Source of the DNA: Chloroflexota bacterium
GTDB taxonomy: Bacteria > Chloroflexota > Dehalococcoidia > JACQUA01
DNA: 64,000 nt
Direction: 5' to 3'
Assembly (NCBI GenBank): GCA_016210565.1
Contig: JACQUA010000367.1
Span: forward strand, 1 to 64,000
A program made the position numbers and the translations under genes. This document shows positions 18,532 through 28,183 of this stretch, one piece after another (position 1 is the stretch's first letter; every line of letters starts with the position of its first letter). The notes under the pieces were generated by a model, which made no database searches, was not told the DNA's origin, and saw only the letters and a list, made by a program, of their open reading frames with translations.

Positions 18532-19677
18532 TCATTTCGCCAGCAGAGGCCGGAATATTTCGCCGGCCAGTTCGGCCATGCGGGTCCGCTGTCCCAGCGT
18601 TTCATCGTTGTCCTCGATGTACTTCTTCCCGGCCTTCGGTATGGCCACCGGGACCACGTCGGCCGTCGGCACATCCATCCTGCGGCTTGGCGAGCCCGAT
18701 CCCTGGGCAAAGGCAGTCTGTCCTTCTTTGGACAGAAGCCAGTTCAGGAACACCTTTGCCGCGTTCGGGTGAGGCGCGTCCTTCATCAGGGAGATGCAGC
18801 CGTGCTGGGGCGAAAGAGCATGGACCTCGGTGTCGACCACTGTTATGGGGGCGCCTTCACGCATAAACTTCCACACCTGTGAGGCCTGCATGGCCACGCC
18901 GATGGGATATCTGCCCCGGGCTATCCATTCCACCATGAGGCGGTCGTTGCGGGATATCACGGGCTCCTGCCTGGCGAACGCCCGCATGTAGTCTTCGCCC
19001 AGCGGCCCGGTCATCTTGGCGAACCACTGCGAGCCGGAGCTGGGATTGGTGGGGTCCGCCAGGACCATCTTGCCCTTCCACTTCGGGTCCAGCAGGTCGC
19101 GGTAGACCCTGATGTCCTTTGTCCCCGGCATTTCCGTGTTGATGGTGACGCCAGGGAATACCTCGGCGACGAACTGGATCTGGGTATGGTCGTTGTCCAC
19201 CCATGGCATCCGGCCTTCAAGCCACACGTTTGGCTCTTTGACCTCCGGCAGGATAAGGGCAGAGTCCAGTCCTTGCGTGACCCCCCTGGGCTTCAGCAGG
19301 ACGATGGAACCGACCACTCCGGACATGTTGACGTCCGGGATGTAGAGGCCGGCGTTGCGCTCGGAAAGCGTCTTCTGTGCTATCTCCGCGGCCTTACCGG
19401 AGAGCAGCTCCAGGGTTATGCCATACCGCGCCGCAAGCCCTTTGGCCACGGCGTCCTTCTCTTCCGCGCTGAGGTCGCCGTAGACGACTACCTTCCCTTC
19501 CGCCCTGCCGGCCCGGACGGTGTTGTCCCACTCTACTTCCCAGGCGGCTTTCTGGGGTTGGGGCGCGGCGGCCTGCCCGGCCGCGTCACCCGGTCCGGCA
19601 GGCGGGACGCCGGCGGAGGCGCACCCGGCAAGGAACGCCAGCAACGCTACGGACAAGAGGATCAGCAGTCTTGACAT
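18532..19677 (-). CDS. Extracellular solute-binding lipoprotein (ABC type), paralogue
   Basis: 381 residues from ATG 19677, which has GGGGAG six bases upstream; an in-frame ATG at 19698 would lengthen the signal. The signal peptide ends at the lipobox LAGC. The fold markers LLDPKWKGKMVLADPTNPSS, HPNAAKVFLNWLLSKEGQ and GSGSPSRRMDV match the 17295 and 29710 proteins. Two adjacent paralogues suggest related but different ligands. No transporter core genes are near, so it must work with a permease coded elsewhere or as a sensor. Confidence 0.85.
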   Translation of the reverse strand: MSRLLILLSVALLAFLAGCASAGVPPAGPGDAAGQAAAPQPQKAAWEVEWDNTVRAGRAEGKVVVYGDLSAEEKDAVAKGLAARYGITLELLSGKAAEIAQKTLSERNAGLYIPDVNMSGVVGSIVLLKPRGVTQGLDSALILPEVKEPNVWLEGRMPWVDNDHTQIQFVAEVFPGVTINTEMPGTKDIRVYRDLLDPKWKGKMVLADPTNPSSGSQWFAKMTGPLGEDYMRAFARQEPVISRNDRLMVEWIARGRYPIGVAMQASQVWKFMREGAPITVVDTEVHALSPQHGCISLMKDAPHPNAAKVFLNWLLSKEGQTAFAQGSGSPSRRMDVPTADVVPVAIPKAGKKYIEDNDETLGQRTRMAELAGEIFRPLLAK

Positions 19678-19789
19678 CGGAAACTCCCCTATGGACATCT
19701 AATAATAGGATGGCAAACCGTAACACAAACGCGATACGAGTGTCAAGTCAGGCTGTCAGCCCAAAATCAGCGATCTGGGAGAGTGCTGA

Positions 19790-19925
19790 AGAAGCCTTCT
19801 TTCGTTCACCTCCCCCTTTGAAAAAGGGGGATAAAGGGGGATTCCTCCATTCAGAAATCCCTCTCAATCTCCCTTTACGAAAGGGAGAGGGAACGGTCCA
19901 ACCCCTTTTTCAGCGTCCTCCTAGC
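19790..19925. repeat. R5 repeat spacer
   Basis: Two R5 palindromes (CCCCCTTTGAAAAAGGGGG and a CTCCCTTTACGAAAGGGAG variant) fill the gap between the lipoprotein and cupin genes. The arrangement is nearly the same as at 9998-10110, including the flanking CTTCTTTCGTTCACCTC. Confidence 0.8.
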
Positions 19926-19976
19926 GCCGGGGTGGTGGGGCCCGCCCGCAGAGGAGAAGCTTTGCACTTCTTCCAG

Positions 19977-21002
19977 TCAATGCGATGAATCCCGGCCCGC
20001 CGGGCCGTAGGAGCTGAACTCATAGTACCTGTAGGGGAAGACCCTCCTCGCGATCGGCTGGTAGAAATACGATCTCAATCCGTAGTGTATTCTCAATTGT
20101 TGCGATTCGACCTTACCCGTATTGAAGTGCTGGTGCACGGTCTGCGGACCCGGCACGTGGAGCAGCGTCCCTCTCTTCCACGGTATTCTCTCTCCATCGA
20201 TGATGGAATACCCTTCCCCCTGCAACACATACAGAACGGCTTCCATGTGAGCGTGCTTCCCGGAGTGCCCCCCGGCCTCGTCACAGAGGACATGGGTGAT
20301 CTGGACCTCTCTCGCCTTGAACTGGTTCTCCGGGGCTACCATCAATTCTACGGACCGGGAGCGATGGCCTGCGCCACCAGCCGTCCTCATCTCCTTTGGC
20401 AATGTCTGGTGGAATTCGTCCTTCCTGGAGGCATGCAGCGCTGCCATCTCTCCTCCGGCTGTGACCGGCGCATCCTTCAACCTCAGGACTATCCTGCCAA
20501 GCTCAGGATGGATATCCGCCGCCGCAGCCGGTACTCCCGTGACCTTGTCAATGTAGGTCTCGCCCGCTTCCTCGTACTGGTCGATTCTGGCAAGGCCGGC
20601 AAACCTCTCCAGAGCCACAGCCGTTATTGAGAGATAGCGCACATCTTCTTCACCGGAGTTGAAATGCTGGTGAACCGAACCGTAGGGCATGAACAGGCAA
20701 CTGCCCCCATCCCAGTCATATCTCTCCCCATCCAGTATAGTGAAGCCCTTCCCCTGGAGAATGAACATCGCTTCCTCGCCGTGCGAGTGCTTCCCGGTGT
20801 TCCAACCCCAGGGAATCACCGCCAGCATAACAGCGCCAGCGGTGATGAAGCCGTTTTCCCTACCGCAGAGCAGAGTTGCCTTGAAGTCCTGCTTTGTCCT
20901 CACCCATTCCTGCTCCTCCTCGTGGAGGAATTTGCGCGCCCTGGCGCGTTCCTCTTGCCCGTCATCCCAGAACTTCAGCCATTTGTCGTAGAAGTTTTCC
21001 AT
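19977..21002 (-). CDS. Double-cupin protein, gentisate 1,2-dioxygenase-like
   Basis: 341 residues with two cupin barrels. The first has GKHSHGEEAMFILQG and VHQHFNSG; the second has GKHAHMEAVLYVLQG and VHQHFNTG. Each supplies the HxH...E...H metal ligands, so both metal sites look intact. Bicupins of this size include gentisate and related ring-cleaving dioxygenases, but other bicupins do not oxidise, so only the fold is firm. Translation starts at ATG 21002. It faces a divergent MarR-family gene, a typical regulator/target arrangement. Confidence 0.8.
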   Translation of the reverse strand: MENFYDKWLKFWDDGQEERARARKFLHEEEQEWVRTKQDFKATLLCGRENGFITAGAVMLAVIPWGWNTGKHSHGEEAMFILQGKGFTILDGERYDWDGGSCLFMPYGSVHQHFNSGEEDVRYLSITAVALERFAGLARIDQYEEAGETYIDKVTGVPAAAADIHPELGRIVLRLKDAPVTAGGEMAALHASRKDEFHQTLPKEMRTAGGAGHRSRSVELMVAPENQFKAREVQITHVLCDEAGGHSGKHAHMEAVLYVLQGEGYSIIDGERIPWKRGTLLHVPGPQTVHQHFNTGKVESQQLRIHYGLRSYFYQPIARRVFPYRYYEFSSYGPAGRDSSH

Positions 21003-21119
21003 ATTCTTCCTTAAACTACATTAGGCTACTGAGTATCCCAAACGCACATCGTATAGGATTATTCAATGAGATAGTTTACATCCTGCAATGTTCTTTGTCA
21101 ACGACACGACACGACGGCC

Positions 21120-21268
21120 GCGGTCTCTGCAACTCAGACACTGGCAAAGCCGTAGCGACACCCCTTGTGGGTGTCGAATCCCCGGCGCTCAAACCGGCAC
21201 GACAGGGACAAGCCCTGTCGCTACGGGTGCGCCAAACCGTCCGCCAGTGTCTGAGTTGCAGGCGGTCT
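21120..21268. mobile_element. MITE-like element with 19-bp inverted repeats and 7-bp flanking direct repeats
   Basis: The sequence CTGCAACTCAGACACTGG (21127-21144) has its perfect reverse complement at 21244-21261, extending to 19 bp. GCGGTCT immediately flanks both ends (21120-21126, 21262-21268) like a target-site duplication. The 135-bp interior contains further arms (CCGTAGCGACA and TGTCGCTACGG), so the whole folds into a long hairpin. No coding capacity. It sits between the cupin and MarR genes. Confidence 0.65.
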
Positions 21269-21489
21269 CTTCCAACACGGAATGGAAAGCAGAACGTTTG
21301 TCAGAGAAGGAAGATGTTACAGTTTGAAAGGCAGTCAACATTAGGTTAAACTAACTGGCAGCCCAGCGCCGCTTCGCTGCGACGTCGACGACCTGAGCGA
21401 ATTCGGCATGCGGACAAGTGGCGCTCTCACAGGTCCAATATGGCCCGCCGATGAGGCCACCCTTGACCGACTGGAGTTTCAGTAACGCA

Positions 21490-22005
21490 ATGGCAGATAC
21501 AGCAAGTGCTAACAAAAGCAAAGCAAGCCGCCTCTTCAGTGACCGGGATTTCAATCTCTGGGTGCTGTTACAGAACACCAGAGACACACTGGTAGCGGCC
21601 CGGGCAAAGGAATTGCGACAATTAGGCATTTCAAACATAGAGGCAGCGGTCCTTTTCACCGTTCAAGCTATTGAAGAAAACGGGCAGACACACGCCACGC
21701 CGACGGAAATCTCGCGCTGGTTGTTCCGGAAGCAGAACTCCATTTCTGCCCTCTTGAGGAGAATGGAAAAGAAGGGGCTGGTTGGCCGGGTCAGTGACCT
21801 TCCCAGAAAGAACCTCGTAAGGATTGTCCTCACAAGAGAGGGACGCAGGATTTATGAGCAGTCAACCAAAAGGCCATGTGTCAGACGGATATTGTCTGCC
21901 CTGTCCGATGCCCAGGGTGATCAGCTTTCGTCATTGCTGCTGATGATTCGTGATAAGGGGCTCAAGGAGCTCGGCATGCCCCATAAGCGGCCCTTTCCCT
22001 ACTGA
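21490..22005 (+). CDS. MarR-family transcriptional regulator
   Basis: 171 residues from ATG 21490; the frame is open from 21418 but the earlier residues (Pro-rich) look non-coding. The winged helix-turn-helix is visible as THATPTEISRWLFRKQNSIS followed by LLRRMEKKGLVGRVSDLPRK and VRIVLTREGRRIYEQ. MarR proteins bind small aromatic acids and repress divergent or neighbouring operons. It lies divergent from the bicupin gene, which it may control, with the MITE-like hairpin in the shared region. Confidence 0.85.
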   Translation: MADTASANKSKASRLFSDRDFNLWVLLQNTRDTLVAARAKELRQLGISNIEAAVLFTVQAIEENGQTHATPTEISRWLFRKQNSISALLRRMEKKGLVGRVSDLPRKNLVRIVLTREGRRIYEQSTKRPCVRRILSALSDAQGDQLSSLLLMIRDKGLKELGMPHKRPFPY

Positions 22006-23123
22006 GCGTACGGTCTGGCCGAGATCCTGTCCGACTGCCTGCGAATCCCGAGCCCTTTATTCGGGCGCCCTTGCTGTGATTTGTCTCACCCAGGCGGCCT
22101 GGAGCATGGTAGAATTTACGACGCGTCAAACAACCACCTCCGGCCTTTTACCAGCTCTTGGTAACCCCGCGTTTCTGTCCCTATTGCGAAAAGAAGCTGA
22201 CCCCATAGCCGCCGTGCGGCGACGGGCTACTTCTATCGCCCACCTCCCACCCCAAAGCGGTGGGCTCGCACAGCCACCGCCTTTCCCACCCAACCGGCCC
22301 ACCCTACATCTTGGCCGGACTTCCGCGGGTCTATCTTTGAGATGGACTAGATATCGCTGCCCAGTCCTGACTCCCGACATTAAGTCTCCCGGCGATCCGC
22401 CAATGTGTGCTTTGGCCTCCTCATAGAGATGGCATTTACCTGAAGCATCGGCGTAGGTACCAATGCGCTAATGAACAATCAACACCCCATGGCGTTTGGA
22501 AATCACCTGGACGGCATGTTTACCGGAAGCCGTCGGAACAATACCGGTTCTCAGCGTCCTATTATCACATAAACCCTCAGTGTCCCCAAAGAAGCAAAAT
22601 TGAATCTACAATGTCATGGGTGTCACAAGTCAGGAGTCGCAGGTCTTCAGCCTGCGGGGGTGGTGATGCCCCGAAACCTGGCGGTGGGAAGACTTGTAAC
22701 GTTGGTGAGCCTCGCACGTTATTAGTTTGTAATCCGCAATCCGCGACCTGGAACCGGCAATCCGACCAATGCCCGCTTGGCACAGCTATGATAGTCCGGA
22801 TAATCCCCCCCCGCCGTCGCTCATGTGTTTCCTGGACATTTCAGGATAATCGTTGTAGAATATGTTATGTAAAGACATGTGGAATCTGGATTGCCCATCG
22901 GGCGTGAAACGCCTTTCCCTTATGTCGTTGCTACGAGAATACCGCCGGCGTAGTCCCGCCGAGACGCCCGCAAGGCCAACACGAGGCCTCAGGCAAGATG
23001 CCCGGGGTACGGGCTTGGTTTCTTCATCCGGCGGATGGAGAGTTGATTCTGTTTGGACGTGAAACCCGGCCCGGAAAAGAAATAGCGACTTATCTTCACT
23101 ACCAGGGAGTCAGTTACGTTACC
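22006..23123. other. 1.1-kb stretch without a convincing gene
   Basis: The open frames here have unlikely composition and no family features. Visible structure includes a GCGGTGGGCTCGC-type GC-rich block at 22180-22320, a hairpin of the form GCAGG...CCTGC near 22638-22660, and two short GTGAAAC-containing hairpins near 22904-22920 (GGGCGTGAAACGCC) and 23058-23080. No tRNA, known riboswitch or transposase was recognised. It may hold an unknown structured RNA leader for the secreted-protein genes downstream, or decayed sequence. Confidence 0.4.
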
Positions 23124-23687
23124 ATGAGAAGATTGATGGTTTTCGGCTTGTGTATATCCGCGCTAGCCCTCCTGTTTGTCCCCCCTGCTCTTGATAAAAC
23201 AGGAGCGCCTTCGCTGGCACTTCCGAATTCAGCTACCCCCACCGCTGCCGAACTAGAACCAACTGCGGCTATGATCACGACGCCCCAAGCAGATTCGGAG
23301 GAGCACGACCCGGCTACGGTCCACCCGGAATCCGAAGTCGTTTCCGAGGCTGGACCTGAAGTACAACCAGCGCCTTCCGCCGTCCCTGAGCCACCCCAAT
23401 TGCAGATAGTATCCTCCCGGCCGGCGCTTGAGAGCAACCTCCCGCTAACTATTGAAACTCCAGCTACCAATGCGGTCGTCAAAGATGAAACTATCCTCAT
23501 AAAGGGAAAGACGAGTCCTGCTGCCTTCGTTACTGCAGGCAGAAACAAGATCGACCCTGATGAAAACGGGAACTTTACGGCCAGGGTCGTTCTGGAGCAG
23601 GGTATCAACATTATCGAAGTCCTGGCAAGCGACCTTTCGGGCAATACAAAAGGACAGATCTTTACGCTGATTTATCACCCGTATTAG
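23124..23687 (+). CDS. Secreted Ig-like (glucodextranase-B type) protein
   Basis: 187 residues from ATG 23124. A signal/anchor segment (LMVFGLCISALALLFV) is followed by a low-complexity Pro/Glu/Ala stretch to about residue 105. A single Ig-like domain then runs to the end, with the motifs TPATNAVVKDETILIKGKT, PDENGNFTARVVLEQGIN and VLASDLSGN, characteristic of PF09136-type domains on cell-surface proteins. No catalytic domain is present. It precedes the cupredoxin protein by 95 bases on the same strand, so the two may be co-expressed at the envelope. Confidence 0.7.
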   Translation: MRRLMVFGLCISALALLFVPPALDKTGAPSLALPNSATPTAAELEPTAAMITTPQADSEEHDPATVHPESEVVSEAGPEVQPAPSAVPEPPQLQIVSSRPALESNLPLTIETPATNAVVKDETILIKGKTSPAAFVTAGRNKIDPDENGNFTARVVLEQGINIIEVLASDLSGNTKGQIFTLIYHPY

Positions 23688-23782
23688 TCCTGGATCCCTC
23701 CGCTTGCGCGAATTTCACGCCCTGAATACTAACAAATCGTTCGGGTGAGCCTTCGACCGAGGGCACGCCGGAGTTACATAGA

Positions 23783-26665
23783 ATGATTAAACCAGACAGA
23801 TTGGGAACCATTTTGTTGCTGCTTGTCCTCCTGCACCTGCCCGTCGTTCGGGTGGCAAACGCACAGACTTCTCCTCCCGTGGGGGTCACGGAGGTAGAGA
23901 TTTCTAGCTTTGTCTTCAAACCGGCAAGTGTGACCGTCGCCGCCGGGACAACCATTACCTGGAACAATGCGGACCCGGTGGCGCATACCGTAACGGCCAC
24001 CGACCACTCGTTTGACAGCGGGTCCATCAAGAACGGGCAAAGCTATAGCCGAACTTTTGCTCAACCGGGAACCTTTGACTATTTTTGCGAACCCCACCCC
24101 AACATGAAAGGTGTGGTAATAGTCAAATCGACGGACCCAATCCCCACCACCCCATCTCCCCAGATGACCGTGCTCCCAGCGGCGCCCTTGCCGCCAGCAC
24201 CACCTGAGCCGGTCTCCCCAGCAGAGCATTCCCATATGCCGGAAGAAATTGGCCCCCTGCCAGCGCCTGGACCTGCGCCGTCGGCAGACCCGTTGCCTTC
24301 GCCCGGGAAGATTCTGTACCCCGATACAGGTAATTCCCTGCGGGCATTGTTTGGGACCATCACGGCTGCAGACACCGACACCGTCAGCATCGAAACGCAG
24401 GATGAGCCCCAGGGGAAAGTAATGGTGCAGTTGTACTCCCGAACCGATGTTGTAGTTCCCCAAAGTCTGCGGGGCCCCTCCATCGATCTGAAGACCGGGG
24501 ATCACATTGCTGTCGTCGCAGGGATGTCGGAAGGAAAATATGTTGCTTTACAAATAGCCCCGGTCCCCGGAGAGCCAGTGAGCAAACATCTTCATGGTTT
24601 GGTGGTGGGTTCGAGAGACTCCAGCGTCGTCCTGCTGGACAGAAATGGAAAAGTGTATCTGTTGCAATTGTCGGAGGACCTTGTTGTCCCCCGGCTGGGC
24701 CAACTCATCATGGCCTCCGTGGAAGAGGACCAAGCTCTGGAGCCTGCCTTTTCCGGAAGGATCCTGACCTATGGGGTCTCAGAAAACATTCTTGAAAGGC
24801 TGGAAAAACAGGTAAGGAGGATTGCGGGCAGCAAGCCAAAAGACGAAAAAGAGGAGAGAATAAGGGCCGAGGACCTGGAAAAGCTGGAAGGACTCTTGTC
24901 CGGGCAGGCTGATGCGAATCTCCAATTGCTGGAGCGCGCACTGGAAAAAGCTCCTTTTGATGCACGGTCTATCTACCTCCCGGTGCTTAACCGGGCGATG
25001 GAAAAGAAATGGGATGTCGCCTATCAAATAGAAAGAAGAAAAGATAGGGACCTGTTTGTTCAAATGGTCCAGAGCCTTCTTCTTAGCCGTGACAGCGGTA
25101 CGCAACAGGCATCGTCGCCAATCTCGTCGCGGGTCCCCACGCCCCAGCCCAATCCGTTGCCAGATACTTCCCCTGTCCTGGCCATTCCGGACGCCAGGGT
25201 TGACATCTCCGGCTACCAGTTCAACCCGAAAACCATCACGATCACTCCCGGTACAACGGTCGTCTGGACTAACCTCGACCCCGCTTCTCACACCGTTACA
25301 TCGAGAGACGGTTCCTTCGATAGCGGGATGATGAGGACTGGCCAGACCTTTCGACGGACCTTTACTCAGGTCGGATATTTTGATTACTACTGCGACCCCC
25401 ATCCTGCCATGATGGGTACCATAATAGTCCAGTATCCCAATGCCCCCCTGTCTGCCCAGGTCCCGATCCCGGCGCCCACGCCCACTCCGATTCCGTTTCC
25501 CCCGGCCAATAGCGCGAATAGCGTGAATATTTCAGGCTTCCAGTTCAGTCCACAGGCCCTTACCGTCGCCGCCGGGACGACGGTCGTGTGGACCAACCTC
25601 GACGCTGTTTCCCATACGGTAACCGCCAACGACGGTTCGTTTGACAGCGGGTTGATCGGCAACGGGCAAAGCTACAGCAGGACCTTCACCCAGGCCGGGT
25701 CTTTCACTTACCGTTGCGGCCCTCATCCGACCATGACCGGCGTTGTCATGGTGCAGGGTTGGACCGCCACTCCCACTCCGCCTCCGCCTCCAACACCTAG
25801 TCCCACGCCCACGCCACCCGCTCAAAATCCCGTGACACCTCCCGGTGACGTTATCGTAAACATTTCCGGGTTCGCGTTTAACCCGCCAACCGTAACTATC
25901 GCCGCAGGAGCCACCGTTGCGTGGCAGAACCTGGACCCCGCATCTCATTCGGTAACAGCCAACGACCGGTCGTTTGACAGCGGGTTAATCGGGCCCGGGC
26001 AGACCTTCACCAGGGTCTTTACACAGGTCGGAACTTTCACCTACCATTGTGAACCACATCCCACCATGACCGGGAAGGTAATAGTCCAGGCAGGCGCACC
26101 AAGTCCCACGCCCCCGGCCCCAACCCCCACTCCCGCGCCATCTCCTTCGCAGCCAACTATAGCCATAGGAAGTAATGCTTATGCTCCCTTTGTCCTGACT
26201 GTTACCGTGGGAACGCCGGTTACCTGGAAGAACTTCGACCAGGCGCGGCATACCGTAACCGCCTTCAACAAGAGCTTCGATAGCGACGACCTCAAAGAGG
26301 GGCAAAGCTATACCAGGACTTTTGCCGAGGCCGGGACCTTTGACTACTATTGCAAGCGCCACAAAGGCATGATCGGCAGATTGGTAGTTCAGGCCGCTGC
26401 GCCCGCTTCTTCGATATCCGCCGGTGCAGGTCCAGCGCTGGGGGCATCTCCTTTCTCCGCCTCCCCGGCCCCATCACCCCAAACTTCTCCTGCATTAGCT
26501 GCTTCTCCGACGATTCTTCCTGCCACGCCATCGCCGGGTCCCGACCCCCGGAGTACAGCGGCATCTTCATCCACACCAGCGCCCACTCCCCGTCCCACCT
26601 CGTCGCCTTCCCCAACTTCCAAACATCGACGAGGAGAAAAGTCCGGAAAGTCCAGAGGTTCGTAG
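23783..26665 (+). CDS. Secreted protein with five cupredoxin (plastocyanin-like) domains
   Basis: 960 residues, ATG after GGAG. A signal peptide (1-27, ending VANA) is followed by a cupredoxin domain at about 36-115, then a beta-rich region (180-290) and a helical region (320-430). Four more cupredoxin domains follow at about 472-550, 579-657, 689-769 and 791-870, joined by Pro/Thr linkers. Every domain keeps the type-1 copper ligands His ... Cys-x2-His-x3/4-Met, as in AHTVTA...YFCEPHPNM and RHTVTA...YYCKRHKGM. The tail is Pro/Ser-rich with a basic end. Such domains carry electrons or store copper outside the cell. No redox enzyme is adjacent. Confidence 0.88.
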   Translation: MIKPDRLGTILLLLVLLHLPVVRVANAQTSPPVGVTEVEISSFVFKPASVTVAAGTTITWNNADPVAHTVTATDHSFDSGSIKNGQSYSRTFAQPGTFDYFCEPHPNMKGVVIVKSTDPIPTTPSPQMTVLPAAPLPPAPPEPVSPAEHSHMPEEIGPLPAPGPAPSADPLPSPGKILYPDTGNSLRALFGTITAADTDTVSIETQDEPQGKVMVQLYSRTDVVVPQSLRGPSIDLKTGDHIAVVAGMSEGKYVALQIAPVPGEPVSKHLHGLVVGSRDSSVVLLDRNGKVYLLQLSEDLVVPRLGQLIMASVEEDQALEPAFSGRILTYGVSENILERLEKQVRRIAGSKPKDEKEERIRAEDLEKLEGLLSGQADANLQLLERALEKAPFDARSIYLPVLNRAMEKKWDVAYQIERRKDRDLFVQMVQSLLLSRDSGTQQASSPISSRVPTPQPNPLPDTSPVLAIPDARVDISGYQFNPKTITITPGTTVVWTNLDPASHTVTSRDGSFDSGMMRTGQTFRRTFTQVGYFDYYCDPHPAMMGTIIVQYPNAPLSAQVPIPAPTPTPIPFPPANSANSVNISGFQFSPQALTVAAGTTVVWTNLDAVSHTVTANDGSFDSGLIGNGQSYSRTFTQAGSFTYRCGPHPTMTGVVMVQGWTATPTPPPPPTPSPTPTPPAQNPVTPPGDVIVNISGFAFNPPTVTIAAGATVAWQNLDPASHSVTANDRSFDSGLIGPGQTFTRVFTQVGTFTYHCEPHPTMTGKVIVQAGAPSPTPPAPTPTPAPSPSQPTIAIGSNAYAPFVLTVTVGTPVTWKNFDQARHTVTAFNKSFDSDDLKEGQSYTRTFAEAGTFDYYCKRHKGMIGRLVVQAAAPASSISAGAGPALGASPFSASPAPSPQTSPALAASPTILPATPSPGPDPRSTAASSSTPAPTPRPTSSPSPTSKHRRGEKSGKSRGS

Positions 26666-26799
26666 AGTGAAGTTCAAGGCCGCGGAGCCCTCAGCCTGCA
26701 GGGGCATGGCTAAGGCAAACGCGATAAGTGGTGCAGCGCGAGAGAACCGTACCGGCTTGATTCGTCAAGCCCTCAGTCGAGTTTGATATCTAAACCCCG

Positions 26800-27021
26800 A
26801 TGTCCTGTTACTTCCGCCACATGAAAGAGGTCCTGGCTGAGGCCGGGATCGAGGTCACTCCCGCCAACCGGAAGGAAATCGACCGCGCCTTTCACCAGAT
26901 TGTGGGCGCCACCTACAAGGAGTGCCCGGAGGCCTGGAAGAAGCTCAAAGCCGAACTTGCGGCCGGCGGTTCGCAGCGGCACGACCTGGCCAAACGGCTG
27001 CGCGAACTGCTGCAGCCGTAA
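26800..27021 (+). CDS. Small conserved protein, function unknown
   Basis: 73 residues. MSCYFRHMKEVLAEAGIEV and YKECPEAWKKLK are features of a short all-helical family found in Chloroflexota and some other anaerobic lineages; no function is known to me. Two Cys and one His near the N-terminus could bind metal. It stands alone, with no strong ribosome-binding site. Confidence 0.6.
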   Translation: MSCYFRHMKEVLAEAGIEVTPANRKEIDRAFHQIVGATYKECPEAWKKLKAELAAGGSQRHDLAKRLRELLQP

Positions 27022-27064
27022 CGATTGGCTGCGCCTCTGATGTAGACGCCATCGGGCGCTGGCG

Positions 27065-27115
27065 GGAAGCTCCGGTAGGGTGGGTTAAGCATGCGAACCC
27101 ACCAACCTCAAGTCC
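27065..27115. repeat. R6 repeat arm
   Basis: GTAGGGTGGGTTAAGC followed by ATGCGAACCCACC, matching the arms of the longer inverted repeat at 15010-15170. Confidence 0.7.
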
Positions 27116-27258
27116 TGGCCGCGGCGGTAAGGCGTGTCTACAACCAGTGACACCGGCGCAGGCATTGCAACTTCTTCCGGCCCCAGGAATCCTCGCGCGG
27201 CAGAACGCCCGGGGAGGTTGCCGGCGCGGCTACCCGTACCGCACATGGGAAGACGTCG

Positions 27259-28095
27259 TCATGGCAGGTGCCCGGCCCGAACCCCACCCTTGACCGCGTC
27301 CCTATCCGGGGCAATCTCGTCACCCATCGACCTGGCCTTCCCCCGGTCGTCACCGAGGCAGAGACTTATCCTTCCGGCCGCACCAACGACGGCGGCGACG
27401 AAGCGGGTCGCTTCCTCGACGCCAAATCGAGGCAAGGGACCGCCAACACAGATGGCACCGAGGACCTGATGCTCACGGCCGAAAATGGGCGCCGCAACCC
27501 CGACGACGCCCGGCTGACGCTCGCCGACGGTCACAACAAAACCCTGACTCCTGACCTGCGCCAGTTGTTCCCGCAGTCTACCCGCATCAAGAATCTGGCC
27601 CGAGGCCAGGACCTGTGTCCCGGCGCTCCTCAAACTTTCCATAACAGCCCCTGAATCGCTTTCGCCCAGGAAGGCCAGAATAGCCTTACCCGAACCACAC
27701 CACAAAGGGGACCGTTTCCCCATCTCCGGTATCTGGCGCACCTCGTGTTTGCTTTCCACCAGATCGACGAACATTCGTTCCAGCCCAATGCGCAAGCTCA
27801 GGCTTACCGTTTCACCGGTTTCATCCCGGAGTTGGTGCAAATACGGCCGGCTGGCGCTCCTCAGGTCAAGCTGCGACTGGGCGATCAGGCCGATCTCCAT
27901 GACCTTCACACCCAGAACATAACCCCGGGTGGCAACGTCCTGCGCGACCAGTTGTTCATTCTCCAATTGTGAAAGGGTACGGCACACAGTGCCCTTCCTT
28001 GAGCGCATGGCCCTGCTGATCTCGCTCACCCCCGCGGGAACGCCAACCGAGGCCAGGTAATGCAGAATGAGCGTTGCTCGCTTTATTGCGTTCAA
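27259..28095 (-). CDS. IclR-family transcriptional regulator
   Basis: 278 residues. The TTG start (MNAIKRATLILHYL) has GGAG seven bases upstream. The N-terminal winged helix contains GVSEISRAMRSRKGTVCRTL, and the effector-binding domain holds GSGKAILAF and the typical VTVGERQPGVVGVAAPIF. About 30 residues at the C-terminus exceed the usual family length. It lies divergent from the CoA-transferase at 28254, so it probably regulates it. It is a paralogue of the 34525-35301 gene, and their leader and start regions are nearly the same. Confidence 0.88.
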   Translation of the reverse strand: MNAIKRATLILHYLASVGVPAGVSEISRAMRSRKGTVCRTLSQLENEQLVAQDVATRGYVLGVKVMEIGLIAQSQLDLRSASRPYLHQLRDETGETVSLSLRIGLERMFVDLVESKHEVRQIPEMGKRSPLWCGSGKAILAFLGESDSGAVMESLRSAGTQVLASGQILDAGRLREQLAQVRSQGFVVTVGERQPGVVGVAAPIFGREHQVLGAICVGGPLPRFGVEEATRFVAAVVGAAGRISLCLGDDRGKARSMGDEIAPDRDAVKGGVRAGHLP

Positions 28096-28183
28096 ATGAA
28101 AACTCCGTTACGTCTTATGCACCAGTATACAGGCTTGCATGAGTAACTTTCAACAGACACTTGAATTCAATCGAAAATGGGGA

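Noticed and set aside
22407-22907. Open frame of about 166 codons in the 22-23 kb region
   Set aside because: Composition is rich in Arg, Ser, Cys and Pro with no family features, and no ribosome-binding site was seen.
22890-23085. Cyclic-di-GMP or other known riboswitch
   Set aside because: The GTGAAAC hairpins do not match the conserved bases of any riboswitch class I could recall.
26690-26800. tRNA gene
   Set aside because: A TTCG-like stretch is present but no acceptor stem or anticodon arm can be drawn.
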